From JAIEPT01 sp038217425 (lineage in GTDB: Bacteria; Planctomycetota; Planctomycetia; Gemmatales; Gemmataceae): a DNA stretch of 12,675 bases. The DNA lies in assembly GCA_038217425.1 (NCBI GenBank), contig JBBQPM010000200.1, positions 1 to 12,675 of the forward strand, given 5' to 3'. Shown here one piece after another: positions 6,632 to 12,675 of the stretch. The translations under genes were made by a program, and so were the position numbers. The stretch's first letter is position 1; the number at the start of each line of letters is the position of its first letter. Under the pieces are notes generated by a model, which worked only from the letters and a program-made list of their open reading frames with translations, did no database searches and was not told the DNA's origin.

Positions 6632-8281
6632 ATGAAACTACGTCTCTACTGCCTGTTCGCCGCCTTCTCATGCGCTCCGGCCTCGGCGCAAATTGAACAC
6701 CGGCAGGGAGTCGTGGTGTCGGTCTCCGAACCGGGCTCGCAGGCGGGCCTGACCTTATTACAACAAGGCGGCAGCGCCGTCGACGCTGCGGTCGGCACCG
6801 CCTTCGCCCTCGCCGTGACCCATCCCGCCGCGGGCAACATCGGCGGCGGCGGCTTCATGGTGCTGCACCCCCCCAAGGCGCCTCCCACCGTCATCGACTA
6901 CCGCGAAACCGCGCCGGCCGCTGCGACTGTCCACATGTTCCCTAAAGGCCATCCGCAAACCGGACATCGCGTCGTCGGCGTCCCCGGTACCGTCCGCGGG
7001 CTGGCGCTCGCGCACCAGAAATTCGGCAAACTCCCCTGGAAAGACGTCCTCGCCCCCGCCATCCACCTGGCCGAGGCGGGGTTTCTGCTCGACAAACATC
7101 ACGCCCAGTCGCTCAACGGCATTATGAAAAACTCCCAAAACTTCGCCGAACTCCAGCGCGTCTTCGGCAAACCCGCCGGCGGCGACTGGCAGCCCGGCGA
7201 CCGCCTGAAACAACCCGATCTCGCCAAGACCTTGCGTCTCCTCGCCGAACACGGCCCCGACGCCTTCTACCGGGGGCCCATCGCCGACCTCATCGCCCTG
7301 GAGATGAAACGCGGCGGCGGCCTCATTACTAAAGACGATCTCCAGGGCTATAAGGCTTTCGAACGCAAGCCCGTGCATGGCGTTTACCGCGGCTACGACC
7401 TCTATGCTCCGCCGCCCCCCTGTTCCGGAGGCGTCTGTCTCATGCAGATGCTCGCTGTCCTCGAAAGGTTCGACCTCAAGAAAAATCCTCGTTTCGCCCC
7501 CGAAACGCTTCATCTCCTTATCGAGACCATGAGACGCACGTACTTCGACCGCGCGCGTTTCCTCGGCGACCCCGCATTCACGGAAATCCCCGACGTGATC
7601 GCGAGCAAGTCCAACGTCGACAAATGGGCCAAGGACATCGACCGAACGAAAGCGACGCCCAGCGAATCGCTCGCCAAGGACGTTTCGCTCACGATCGAGG
7701 GGGACAGCACCACGCACTTTTCGATCATCGACAAGGACGGCTTCGCGGTCGCGAACACCTACACTCTCGAGCAAAGCTATGGCTCGCGCGTCGTCGTGAC
7801 CGGCGCGGGGTTTCTGCTCAACAACGAGATGCTCGATTTCAACTGGCAGCCCGGCAAGACGACGAAGGCCGGCCAGATCGGCACGCCCGCCAACATTATC
7901 GCCCCCGGCAAACGCATGCTCAGTTCGCAGACGCCGACCATCGTGGTCAAGGACGGCAAGGTGCTGTTGGTGACCGGCAGTCCCGGGGGTCGAACGATCA
8001 TCAACACGGTGCTGAACATCGTCATCAACGTGATCGACTACGAGATGCCGATCCAGGAAGCGGTCGACGCGCCGCGTCTGCACCATCAATGGTTCCCGGA
8101 CGAAGTGAAGTTCGAGGGCGCCGAGAAGTACGCGGCGTCGGCCGAGAGCCTGCGGAAGTTGGGCCATCGGGTGACGGCGCAGCGGCAGGGGGACGGGCAC
8201 TCGATCTGGGTAAATCCGCGTACGGGCGGTTATGTGGGAGCTGCAGACAGGCGGCTCAGCGGCAGCGTCGCGGGGTATTAA
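6632..8281 (+). CDS. ggt: Gamma-glutamyltransferase, canonical, exported
   Basis: A 549-residue precursor starting at the ATG at 6632, with AAAGGA eight bases upstream. A signal peptide ends at ASA|Q (19/20), so the enzyme acts outside the cytoplasm. The family cleaves the gamma-glutamyl bond of glutathione and related compounds by hydrolysis or transfer, after self-cleavage into two subunits. All key elements are visible: Arg91 in YRETAPAAAT (substrate carboxylate), the processing site S359|T360 in DSTTHFS with Thr360 as nucleophile, NNEMLDF, the Ser431-Ser432 pair in RMLSSQTP, and GSPGGRTII at 449-456 for the oxyanion hole. The segment WQPGKTTKAGQIGTPANII aligns with the lid-loop region of the Escherichia coli enzyme. 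Length and C-terminal GY fit the family. It is divergent from the kinase gene and converges with a second GGT-family gene only 4 bp away. Confidence 0.95.
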   Translation: MKLRLYCLFAAFSCAPASAQIEHRQGVVVSVSEPGSQAGLTLLQQGGSAVDAAVGTAFALAVTHPAAGNIGGGGFMVLHPPKAPPTVIDYRETAPAAATVHMFPKGHPQTGHRVVGVPGTVRGLALAHQKFGKLPWKDVLAPAIHLAEAGFLLDKHHAQSLNGIMKNSQNFAELQRVFGKPAGGDWQPGDRLKQPDLAKTLRLLAEHGPDAFYRGPIADLIALEMKRGGGLITKDDLQGYKAFERKPVHGVYRGYDLYAPPPPCSGGVCLMQMLAVLERFDLKKNPRFAPETLHLLIETMRRTYFDRARFLGDPAFTEIPDVIASKSNVDKWAKDIDRTKATPSESLAKDVSLTIEGDSTTHFSIIDKDGFAVANTYTLEQSYGSRVVVTGAGFLLNNEMLDFNWQPGKTTKAGQIGTPANIIAPGKRMLSSQTPTIVVKDGKVLLVTGSPGGRTIINTVLNIVINVIDYEMPIQEAVDAPRLHHQWFPDEVKFEGAEKYAASAESLRKLGHRVTAQRQGDGHSIWVNPRTGGYVGAADRRLSGSVAGY

Positions 8282-8297
8282 ACGATCAATACCCCGC
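8270..8297. terminator. Hairpin spanning both stop codons of the convergent GGT genes
   Basis: GCGGGGTATT (8270-8279) and AATACCCCGC (8288-8297) are perfectly complementary across an 8-base loop. The arms are the final Ala-Gly-Tyr codons of the two genes, whose stops are at 8279-8281 (TAA, plus) and 8286-8288 (TGA, minus). The stem can form in either transcript. There is no U-tract on either side, so it may act by Rho, by transcript-end protection, or only reflect shared C-terminal coding. Confidence 0.6.
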
Positions 8298-9908
8298 CGC
8301 GTGGCGGTAGCCGCGCGGGTCGCCGGCGGCGTGGAACATACGCGTCTTCGCGTCGATCACGATGATCGACGGCCGCCAAATCCCTGTCTTCTGCTCCGTA
8401 ATCTTGTGCCCCCGCGACCGCAGTTCCTCAATGATCTTCGGTCCCACCTCCGGGTTGATTAGCAGACTGCCCAGGGCCGGCTTCGTCTGTCCGAACGAGC
8501 CGATGTGGTGGTTGGTGCCGAAGCGAGGCGCCTGCACCGAATCCTCGGCCGACAGTTCGTAATCGATGTGGTTCATGATCATCTGCAGCGCCGCCTGATC
8601 CTGGCCGTCGCCGCCGGCGACGCTGACCGCGAAGACCGGTTTGCCGGCCTTGAAGACGATGCCGGGCGTGAGGGTGATGCGCGGCCGCTGACCCGGTTGC
8701 AGACAGTTGGGATGGTTCTCCCAGAGATTGAAACTCTGCAGACGCGAGCCGAGCCACACGCCCGTCGGCCCCGCGACCACGCCGCTCCAACCGCTCGGCG
8801 TCGCCGACACCACATTGCCGAACTTGTCTGCGACCACGCACGTAGTTGTGTCCTTGTCGGCGTTTCCCTTGCCGGGAAAGACCGGCGGGTTCTTCATGAT
8901 CGGCAGTTCCAGCCGAGGATCGCCCGGCCGCCATTCCAGCGACGCTTTTTTCAGATCGATCAACTCCCGGCGCATCCGCACGTACTCCGATTCGAATAAT
9001 TCCTGGGCCGGGATTTTCGCGAACCACGGGTCGGCGTAGTGTACGTCGCGGTCGGCAAGCGCCAGTTTCATCGCCTCCACCGTCAAATGAATCGAGTCGG
9101 CCTGATTGTGCCCCAGCTTCTTCAGATTAAACGGCTCGAGCAATTGCAGCGTCTGAAGCAGGTACGGCCCCTGCGTCCAGAACCCGCACTTGGCGACGAC
9201 GTGCCCCCGGTAATTGAACGTCATCGGCTCCTCGATGGCGGTCGTGTGCGTGGCGAGATCGCTGAAGCGAATGAGTCCGTTGTTCTGGCGACTCCAGGCG
9301 TCGATCTCGCGTGCGATCGGCCCGCGGTAGAAATAGTCCGCAACCAGGCGCAGGCCGCGTTTGCGGTCGCCGCCGGCCGACTTTTCCGCGTCCATGAGCC
9401 GTCGCGTCGTCTTGGCGAGGTCGGCGTGCCAATCGAGATTGCCCTCGTCGAGCAGTTTGAGCATGGGGGTCGCGGTTTCCGTGAACGTCATGGTGCCGTA
9501 GCGTTCCAGGGCGACCAGGCAGGCGTCGAGCAACGCGGGGACGGTGGGCGATTCGATGCCGGACTTGGGAATGCCGCCTTTTTTGAGGAAGTGTTCGCGC
9601 GTCGCCAGCCGCGGCGCGACGCCTTGGCCGGCGATCACTTCAGTGACGTTGCGTTTGGCGTCGTAGACGAGGATGGGGACTTCGCCGCCAAAGCAAAACA
9701 TCGTGGCATCGGTGACGCACATGGCAAAGAGAGTGGTGACGGCGGAGTCGACGGCGTTGCCGCCGGCCTTGAGCGTCGCCACGCCGGCATCGACCGCTGC
9801 CGCGCCCCCCGCGGAGACGGCGCCGTTCTTCCCGGACCCCTTCCATGTCGTCTGGGCCCAGTTCGGCATGGCAAACGAACAAAGGACAAGCAAGCAAAGC
9901 AGACGCAT
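8286..9908 (-). CDS. Divergent gamma-glutamyltransferase-family Ntn hydrolase, exported
   Basis: A 540-residue protein. The frame is open further upstream to 10085, but that extension is an Arg-rich tail with no family match; the ATG at 9908 has GAGGG seven bases upstream and a signal peptide (MRLLCLLVLCSFAMPNWAQ). Family landmarks are LKAGGNAVDSAV, FCFGGEVPILVYDA and TQGPYLLQTLQLL. The processing site is D353|T354 in KDTTTCVVADKFGN, so the nucleophilic Thr is kept. Gamma-glutamyl recognition is not: the REMAP-type Arg is replaced by GQGVAP, the SS pair by IT (RPRITLTP), and SPGG by AGGDGQDQ. These changes resemble the YwrD-like and acylase-like branches, so I infer self-processing and amidase activity on a substrate other than glutathione. 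It is tail-to-tail with the canonical enzyme and lies downstream of the WD40 gene on the same strand. Confidence 0.88.
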   Translation of the reverse strand: MRLLCLLVLCSFAMPNWAQTTWKGSGKNGAVSAGGAAAVDAGVATLKAGGNAVDSAVTTLFAMCVTDATMFCFGGEVPILVYDAKRNVTEVIAGQGVAPRLATREHFLKKGGIPKSGIESPTVPALLDACLVALERYGTMTFTETATPMLKLLDEGNLDWHADLAKTTRRLMDAEKSAGGDRKRGLRLVADYFYRGPIAREIDAWSRQNNGLIRFSDLATHTTAIEEPMTFNYRGHVVAKCGFWTQGPYLLQTLQLLEPFNLKKLGHNQADSIHLTVEAMKLALADRDVHYADPWFAKIPAQELFESEYVRMRRELIDLKKASLEWRPGDPRLELPIMKNPPVFPGKGNADKDTTTCVVADKFGNVVSATPSGWSGVVAGPTGVWLGSRLQSFNLWENHPNCLQPGQRPRITLTPGIVFKAGKPVFAVSVAGGDGQDQAALQMIMNHIDYELSAEDSVQAPRFGTNHHIGSFGQTKPALGSLLINPEVGPKIIEELRSRGHKITEQKTGIWRPSIIVIDAKTRMFHAAGDPRGYRHAAGY

Positions 9909-10195
9909 GGCAGACCCTCGGCCGGTGCGATCGGAACAGAAAGCCAGCCTAAGCCGGAAGACGCCGCGACGCAAGCGAGAATCCCGCCGCAGGCGAAGAC
10001 GAATTGGCTTTTCTCTGCTCGGGACGCGGCCATCCGAAGGTCGCGCGATGTACAGCCGACGAGGCAGCAATTCGTTGGGTTCCAAAGTACGCGTTCGTTT
10101 TTCACGTCTTTTGGGTCGTCCGAATTCGCGACGAAGAATTCATCCGCCAGCTGATAGGCGTTCATCTTCCGTCTGCATACGTCATCCGGCGACAT
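9909..10195. other. Spacer between the WD40 and divergent GGT genes, 287 bp
   Basis: This stretch lies between two leftward genes. I see no tRNA and no strong terminator; the only inverted repeat is a pair of GAATTC sites (10122-10127 and 10136-10141). No good promoter for the GGT-like gene was found. A short leftward frame starting MNAYQLADEFFVANSDDPKD at 10165 has a GGAAG directly before it and reasonable codons for about 45 residues, then becomes featureless and runs into the GGT gene in another frame. I treat it as unproven. Confidence 0.5.
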
Positions 10196-11188
10196 CTACG
10201 CACTCAGTTCGTAAACGCGCAACGCCGAATCGAAGAAGGGAATCGCGATTCGGCGACCTTCGGGATGCAGGTGCAGATCGCGAGCATTGCTCGGCAACGT
10301 CAGGCTATGGGCGGCGTTCGCCGTCTCGGCGCGCCAGGTCAGCAGCACGCCGCCGGAGCCCCCCGCGGCGCCGAGGATCTTGCCGTCGGGATGAAACTGT
10401 ACGCCCCAACCGGTACCCTGAAACACGGGGAGCGGACGCAGGATCGTCTGTTGGGCGCCCTTTTCCCAGTTGAAGAGGACGACGGCCGGGTTGCCGATGC
10501 CGGCGAACGCATTGGTGACGTTGGTAATGCCCGAACAGGCCAGGAGCGTGCCAGCGGCGTTGAACGTCATGCCGCGAACGCCCCCCAGGTCGGCGCGGAA
10601 CGTCGGGTCGTACCGATGCAGCACCGTCGCGTCCATCGTGCGCGCCTGGGCGCCTTTCTCTAGATCCCAATGTTTGATGTTGCCGTGCAAGTCACCCGAG
10701 GCGAGCTGTTTGCCGTCGGGATGAAACGCGACATTGTAAACATGGCTCGTGTGGCCTTCGAGCGTCCGCACCAGCCGGCACTGGGGAAACGACCAAATCT
10801 TGACCAGCCGATCGTTGCCGCAGGTGGCGAACGATCGGCCATCGGGCGCCATCACCACCGCCCGGCACCAGCCGACATGGGCGTCGATCGTCTGTTCCGG
10901 CTTCGGCTCGTCCGCGTCGGTCTGCCAAACGTTGACTTTGCCGGTGTAGTCGGCGGACAGGAGTTTCTTGGCATCGGCTTGAAACGCCAATCCTCGGCCC
11001 CACGAACGATGGCCTTCGAGTACGGTCTTCTTCTGGTTCGAAAGCTCCCAACGCACGATGTTGTGATCTTGCGCCGTGGCAAAGACGAATCGGCCTGAGG
11101 GATCGAATCGGCACGCGAGCAGCGGACTCGTGTGTTTGAGATCCAGAGCGAGCTTGGTCTTGGCGGGATCGAAAGTCGGCTCGGGCAT
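10196..11188 (-). CDS. WD40-repeat beta-propeller protein
   Basis: A 330-residue protein from the ATG at 11188. The frame is open to 11341, but that part would overlap the DUF1501 gene and cross the 22-bp inverted repeat, and it reads as Arg-rich non-family sequence. The ribosome site at 11188 is weak (GTGAG). Seven WD40-type units are visible, each of the form 'GH...F.PDG..LAS...D..V..W': those ending NIVRWEL, KVNVWQT, LVKIWSF, NIKHWDL, VVLFNWE, GVLLTWR and LRVYELS. Seven units predict one closed propeller that acts as a protein-binding platform, with no catalysis expected. There is no signal peptide, so it should stay in the cytoplasm. It follows the DUF1501 gene by 85 bp on the same strand, an arrangement I recall as common in planctomycetes. 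Confidence 0.9.
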   Translation of the reverse strand: MPEPTFDPAKTKLALDLKHTSPLLACRFDPSGRFVFATAQDHNIVRWELSNQKKTVLEGHRSWGRGLAFQADAKKLLSADYTGKVNVWQTDADEPKPEQTIDAHVGWCRAVVMAPDGRSFATCGNDRLVKIWSFPQCRLVRTLEGHTSHVYNVAFHPDGKQLASGDLHGNIKHWDLEKGAQARTMDATVLHRYDPTFRADLGGVRGMTFNAAGTLLACSGITNVTNAFAGIGNPAVVLFNWEKGAQQTILRPLPVFQGTGWGVQFHPDGKILGAAGGSGGVLLTWRAETANAAHSLTLPSNARDLHLHPEGRRIAIPFFDSALRVYELSA

Positions 11189-11207
11189 GGGGTGCTCACT
11201 GGAAAAG

Positions 11208-11266
11208 GAGCCCGCAGCGCGAGCAAGGGTAAGCAATGTGCCTGCCCTTGCTCGCGCTGCGGGCTC
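11208..11266. repeat. 22-bp perfect inverted repeat, REP-like palindrome
   Basis: The arms at 11208-11229 and 11245-11266 are exact reverse complements over 22 bp (core CCCGCAGCGCGAGCAAGGG) around a 15-base loop, in which GCA and TGC can pair further. Seven A residues follow at 11267-11273. It lies between the DUF1501 stop and the WD40 start. In the leftward transcript the stem is preceded by UUUUUUU and followed by CUUUUCC, so it is at best a partial terminator. The arm sequence resembles a dispersed element I recall from planctomycete genomes, often mistranslated as 'ARSASKG'-type peptides. Only this copy is in the window. Confidence 0.8.
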
Positions 11267-11273
11267 AAAAAAA

Positions 11274-12563
11274 TTACGCCAAGATCTCGTCGATCGCGGA
11301 CGCGGCCGGGTCGGCCATCGGAACTGGTCGGCCTTCGACACTATGGCTGCGCGTCGGGTCGAGGCCCAGGGCCTTGAAGTAGGTATGGAACAGATGCCCG
11401 CCGTTCACCATGCGATCGACGACCGCGGTGCCGGCGTCGTTGGTGCGTCCCACGCACGAGCCGGGGACGATGCCGCAACCGGCCATCGCGACCGACCAGG
11501 CCGTCCCCCAGTGGTCGCGGCCCATGTTGCGATTGATCGTCGGCGTCCGGCCGAACTCCGACATCACCACCACCAGCGTGCTCTGCAGCATGCCGCGCTG
11601 GTCGAGGTCGTCGAGCAGCGTGGCGAACGTGCGATCAAACTCGCCGAGCTGTTCGATGTGGAAGTCGAAATTCTCGAAGTGCGTGTCGTAATTGGAATGC
11701 GTGACTTTGACGAACGGAACGCCTCCCTCAAGCATGCGCCGAGCGAGCATGCAATGTCGTCCGAAGTCGTGTTGCCCGTAGCGGTGATGCAGGTACGCGG
11801 GTTCCTGACTGAGGTCGAAGAGGCGGTTTCGCTGCATGACTTCCTGGGCCTGGGCGAAGCTGTTGGTGTAGGCTTCGGTGTCGGCGCTGCGGCGCGTTTG
11901 AGCGAATCGGCTGTTGAGCTGATCGCGAAGTTCGATGCGCTGGGCGTCGGCGGCTTCGGTGAGCGTCGCGGGGCGGAACAGGTTCGCCGGCGGGTTACCG
12001 TCGCCCAGGGTGACCGAGGCGTAGCGGGGGCCGAGAAACCCGGCGTCGCCGCGATTGAAGCTGGAATCGCCGCGCGGCGTGACGTGGATGTAGCCGGGCA
12101 GCGGACTGTTCTCGGGGGCCATGAATTTGGCGACGACCGAACCCAGGTGCGGGAACTTATCGACGGGGCTGGGCCGACGGCCCGTCTGCATGATGATGGC
12201 GCCGGTGCCGTGATTGTTTTCGTTGGTATTGACGCCGCGAACGATGGCGAGGCGATGGGCCTGGTTTGCGGTGTGGGGCAGGAGTTCGGAGATGCGCGTG
12301 CCGGGGACGCGGGTGGGGATCGACTGGAAGGGCCCGCCGGTGGCGGCGCCGGGCTTGGGATCCCAGGTTTCGAGCTGGCTGGCGCCGCCGGCGAGGAAGA
12401 TGACCAGGACTCGCTTATCTTGCCGGCGTAAAGCGGCGGCGTTGGCCGGTGACAGCATGTCCTTGAAGCCGATCAAGCTCGCCGAACCCGCGGCCGCGCC
12501 GGTCAAAAATTGCCGGCGCGAAAGCGAATGCTCTGCCGAGCCGCAACCGAGGAACTTTTTCAT
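11274..12563 (-). CDS. DUF1501 protein, Tat-exported
   Basis: A 429-residue protein from the ATG at 12563, with GGGGGG just upstream as ribosome site. The N-terminus has a twin-arginine signal, SRRQFLTGAAAGSASLIGF (Arg16-Arg17), so a folded, probably metal-bound protein is exported. The DUF1501 pattern is complete: VLVIFLAGGASQLETWDPKP (Asp68), NNHGTGAI (His118), SNYDTHFENF (Asp293, His295), VVVMSEFGRTP and GRDHWG (Asp350, His351). These residues resemble the metal-binding set of the alkaline phosphatase/sulfatase superfamily, to which DUF1501 is related, so a hydrolase role is inferred; the substrate is not known. It begins 27 bp after the stop of a DUF1553-type gene. This DUF1549/DUF1553-DUF1501 pairing is very common in Planctomycetes and indicates one operon. 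The 22-bp repeat separates it from the WD40 gene. Confidence 0.93.
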   Translation of the reverse strand: MKKFLGCGSAEHSLSRRQFLTGAAAGSASLIGFKDMLSPANAAALRRQDKRVLVIFLAGGASQLETWDPKPGAATGGPFQSIPTRVPGTRISELLPHTANQAHRLAIVRGVNTNENNHGTGAIIMQTGRRPSPVDKFPHLGSVVAKFMAPENSPLPGYIHVTPRGDSSFNRGDAGFLGPRYASVTLGDGNPPANLFRPATLTEAADAQRIELRDQLNSRFAQTRRSADTEAYTNSFAQAQEVMQRNRLFDLSQEPAYLHHRYGQHDFGRHCMLARRMLEGGVPFVKVTHSNYDTHFENFDFHIEQLGEFDRTFATLLDDLDQRGMLQSTLVVVMSEFGRTPTINRNMGRDHWGTAWSVAMAGCGIVPGSCVGRTNDAGTAVVDRMVNGGHLFHTYFKALGLDPTRSHSVEGRPVPMADPAASAIDEILA

Positions 12564-12590
12564 GAGAGACCCCCCAAAGTGGAATGTGAT

Positions 12591-12675
12591 TTAATGGACG
12601 AAGCGAAACTCGGCCGAGGTTATCAGGGCCCAGATCGCGTCCTGGATGCCCTTGGCACGGTCGCCGCGCGTGATG
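12591..12675 (-). CDS. C-terminal end of a DUF1553 (PSD1)-type protein (right edge)
   Basis: The last 27 codons before a TAA stop (12591-12593) read ITRGDRAKGIQDAIWALI and then TSAEFRFVH. The rest lies beyond the right edge. This matches the usual C-terminus of planctomycete DUF1549/DUF1553 proteins (pattern 'LQDLLWALLNSxEFxFNH'), which often carry a cytochrome c-like PSCyt1 domain at the front and sit directly before a DUF1501 gene. The stop is 27 bp from the DUF1501 start, supporting the identification and co-transcription. The fragment is short, so the domain order of the full protein cannot be seen. Confidence 0.75.
   Translation of the reverse strand, partial: ITRGDRAKGIQDAIWALITSAEFRFVH

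Noticed and set aside
6861..6872. Run of seven C residues in the canonical GGT as a possible frameshift site
   Set aside because: The reading frame continues intact with conserved residues on both sides, and no alternative product is evident.
6758..8200. 480-codon leftward frame opposite the canonical GGT
   Set aside because: The plus-strand frame has all catalytic motifs of a gamma-glutamyltransferase. The antisense frame has none and simply mirrors its codon bias.
9909..10085. 59-residue N-terminal extension of the GGT-like protein
   Set aside because: It is Arg-rich and without family similarity. The internal ATG at 9908 has a ribosome site and opens directly into a signal peptide.
9039..10154. 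371-codon rightward frame opposite the GGT-like gene
   Set aside because: It is antisense to a well-supported family member, with no signal, domain or ribosome site.
11189..11341. 51-residue N-terminal extension of the WD40 protein
   Set aside because: It would overlap the end of the DUF1501 gene and be encoded largely by the palindromic repeat.
11076..12431. 451-codon rightward frame opposite the DUF1501 and WD40 genes
   Set aside because: It crosses the 22-bp inverted repeat and two real antisense genes; the composition is low-complexity Gly/Ala/Arg.
1..12675. CRISPR array, tRNA or rRNA genes, toxin-antitoxin or phage-defence module
   Set aside because: I looked for regular direct repeats, cloverleaf-like stretches and small paired genes and found none. 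The gene content is envelope, signalling and hydrolase functions.

Overview
The window looks like a piece of a planctomycete chromosome, most likely a Gemmataceae-type organism. It is GC-rich. It carries the DUF1553 (PSD1) tail + DUF1501 pair that is a hallmark of Planctomycetes, a large membrane-anchored Ser/Thr kinase of the bacterial Pkn type, an Lpg1974/BBP7-like outer-membrane barrel, a WD40 propeller, and a palindrome resembling dispersed repeats I recall from these genomes. The taxonomic call is inference from gene content; no rRNA or tRNA is present.

Layout. 1-147 (-): the first 49 codons of an unrecognised gene running off the left edge, possibly a transposase. 325-834 (+): a DUF2314 (YegJ-type) lipoprotein behind a good sigma70-like promoter. 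915-1355 (+): a small exported protein resembling planctomycete 'fibronectin-binding protein' entries. A strong hairpin at 1363-1404 separates these from the convergent gene at 1411-2457 (-), an outer-membrane beta-barrel. Upstream of the barrel, on the same strand, lies a 1260-residue kinase (2582-6364) with a cytoplasmic kinase domain, one transmembrane helix, a Pro-rich stalk and a large beta-helix-like exterior. A 267-bp divergent intergenic region with a 21-bp near-palindrome separates the kinase from a canonical exported gamma-glutamyltransferase (6632-8281, +). This gene ends 4 bp from a second, divergent GGT-family gene (8286-9908, -). The complementary stop regions of the two genes form one hairpin. 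Further right, all on the minus strand, are a seven-bladed WD40 protein (10196-11188), a 22-bp perfect inverted repeat (11208-11266), a Tat-exported DUF1501 protein (11274-12563) and the last 27 codons of a DUF1553-type protein (12591 to the right edge).

Working together. DUF1553 end, DUF1501 and WD40 form a plausible co-transcribed planctomycete set, with the divergent GGT-like gene possibly downstream in the same direction. The canonical GGT would act on extracytoplasmic glutathione or gamma-glutamyl peptides. The second paralogue keeps the catalytic Thr but has lost the gamma-glutamyl recognition residues. The kinase and barrel may be a sensor/envelope pair, but only adjacency supports that. 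I found no CRISPR array, clear defence system, complete mobile element or RNA gene. The most notable items are the kinase's exterior, the tail-to-tail GGT pair and the 22-bp repeat.
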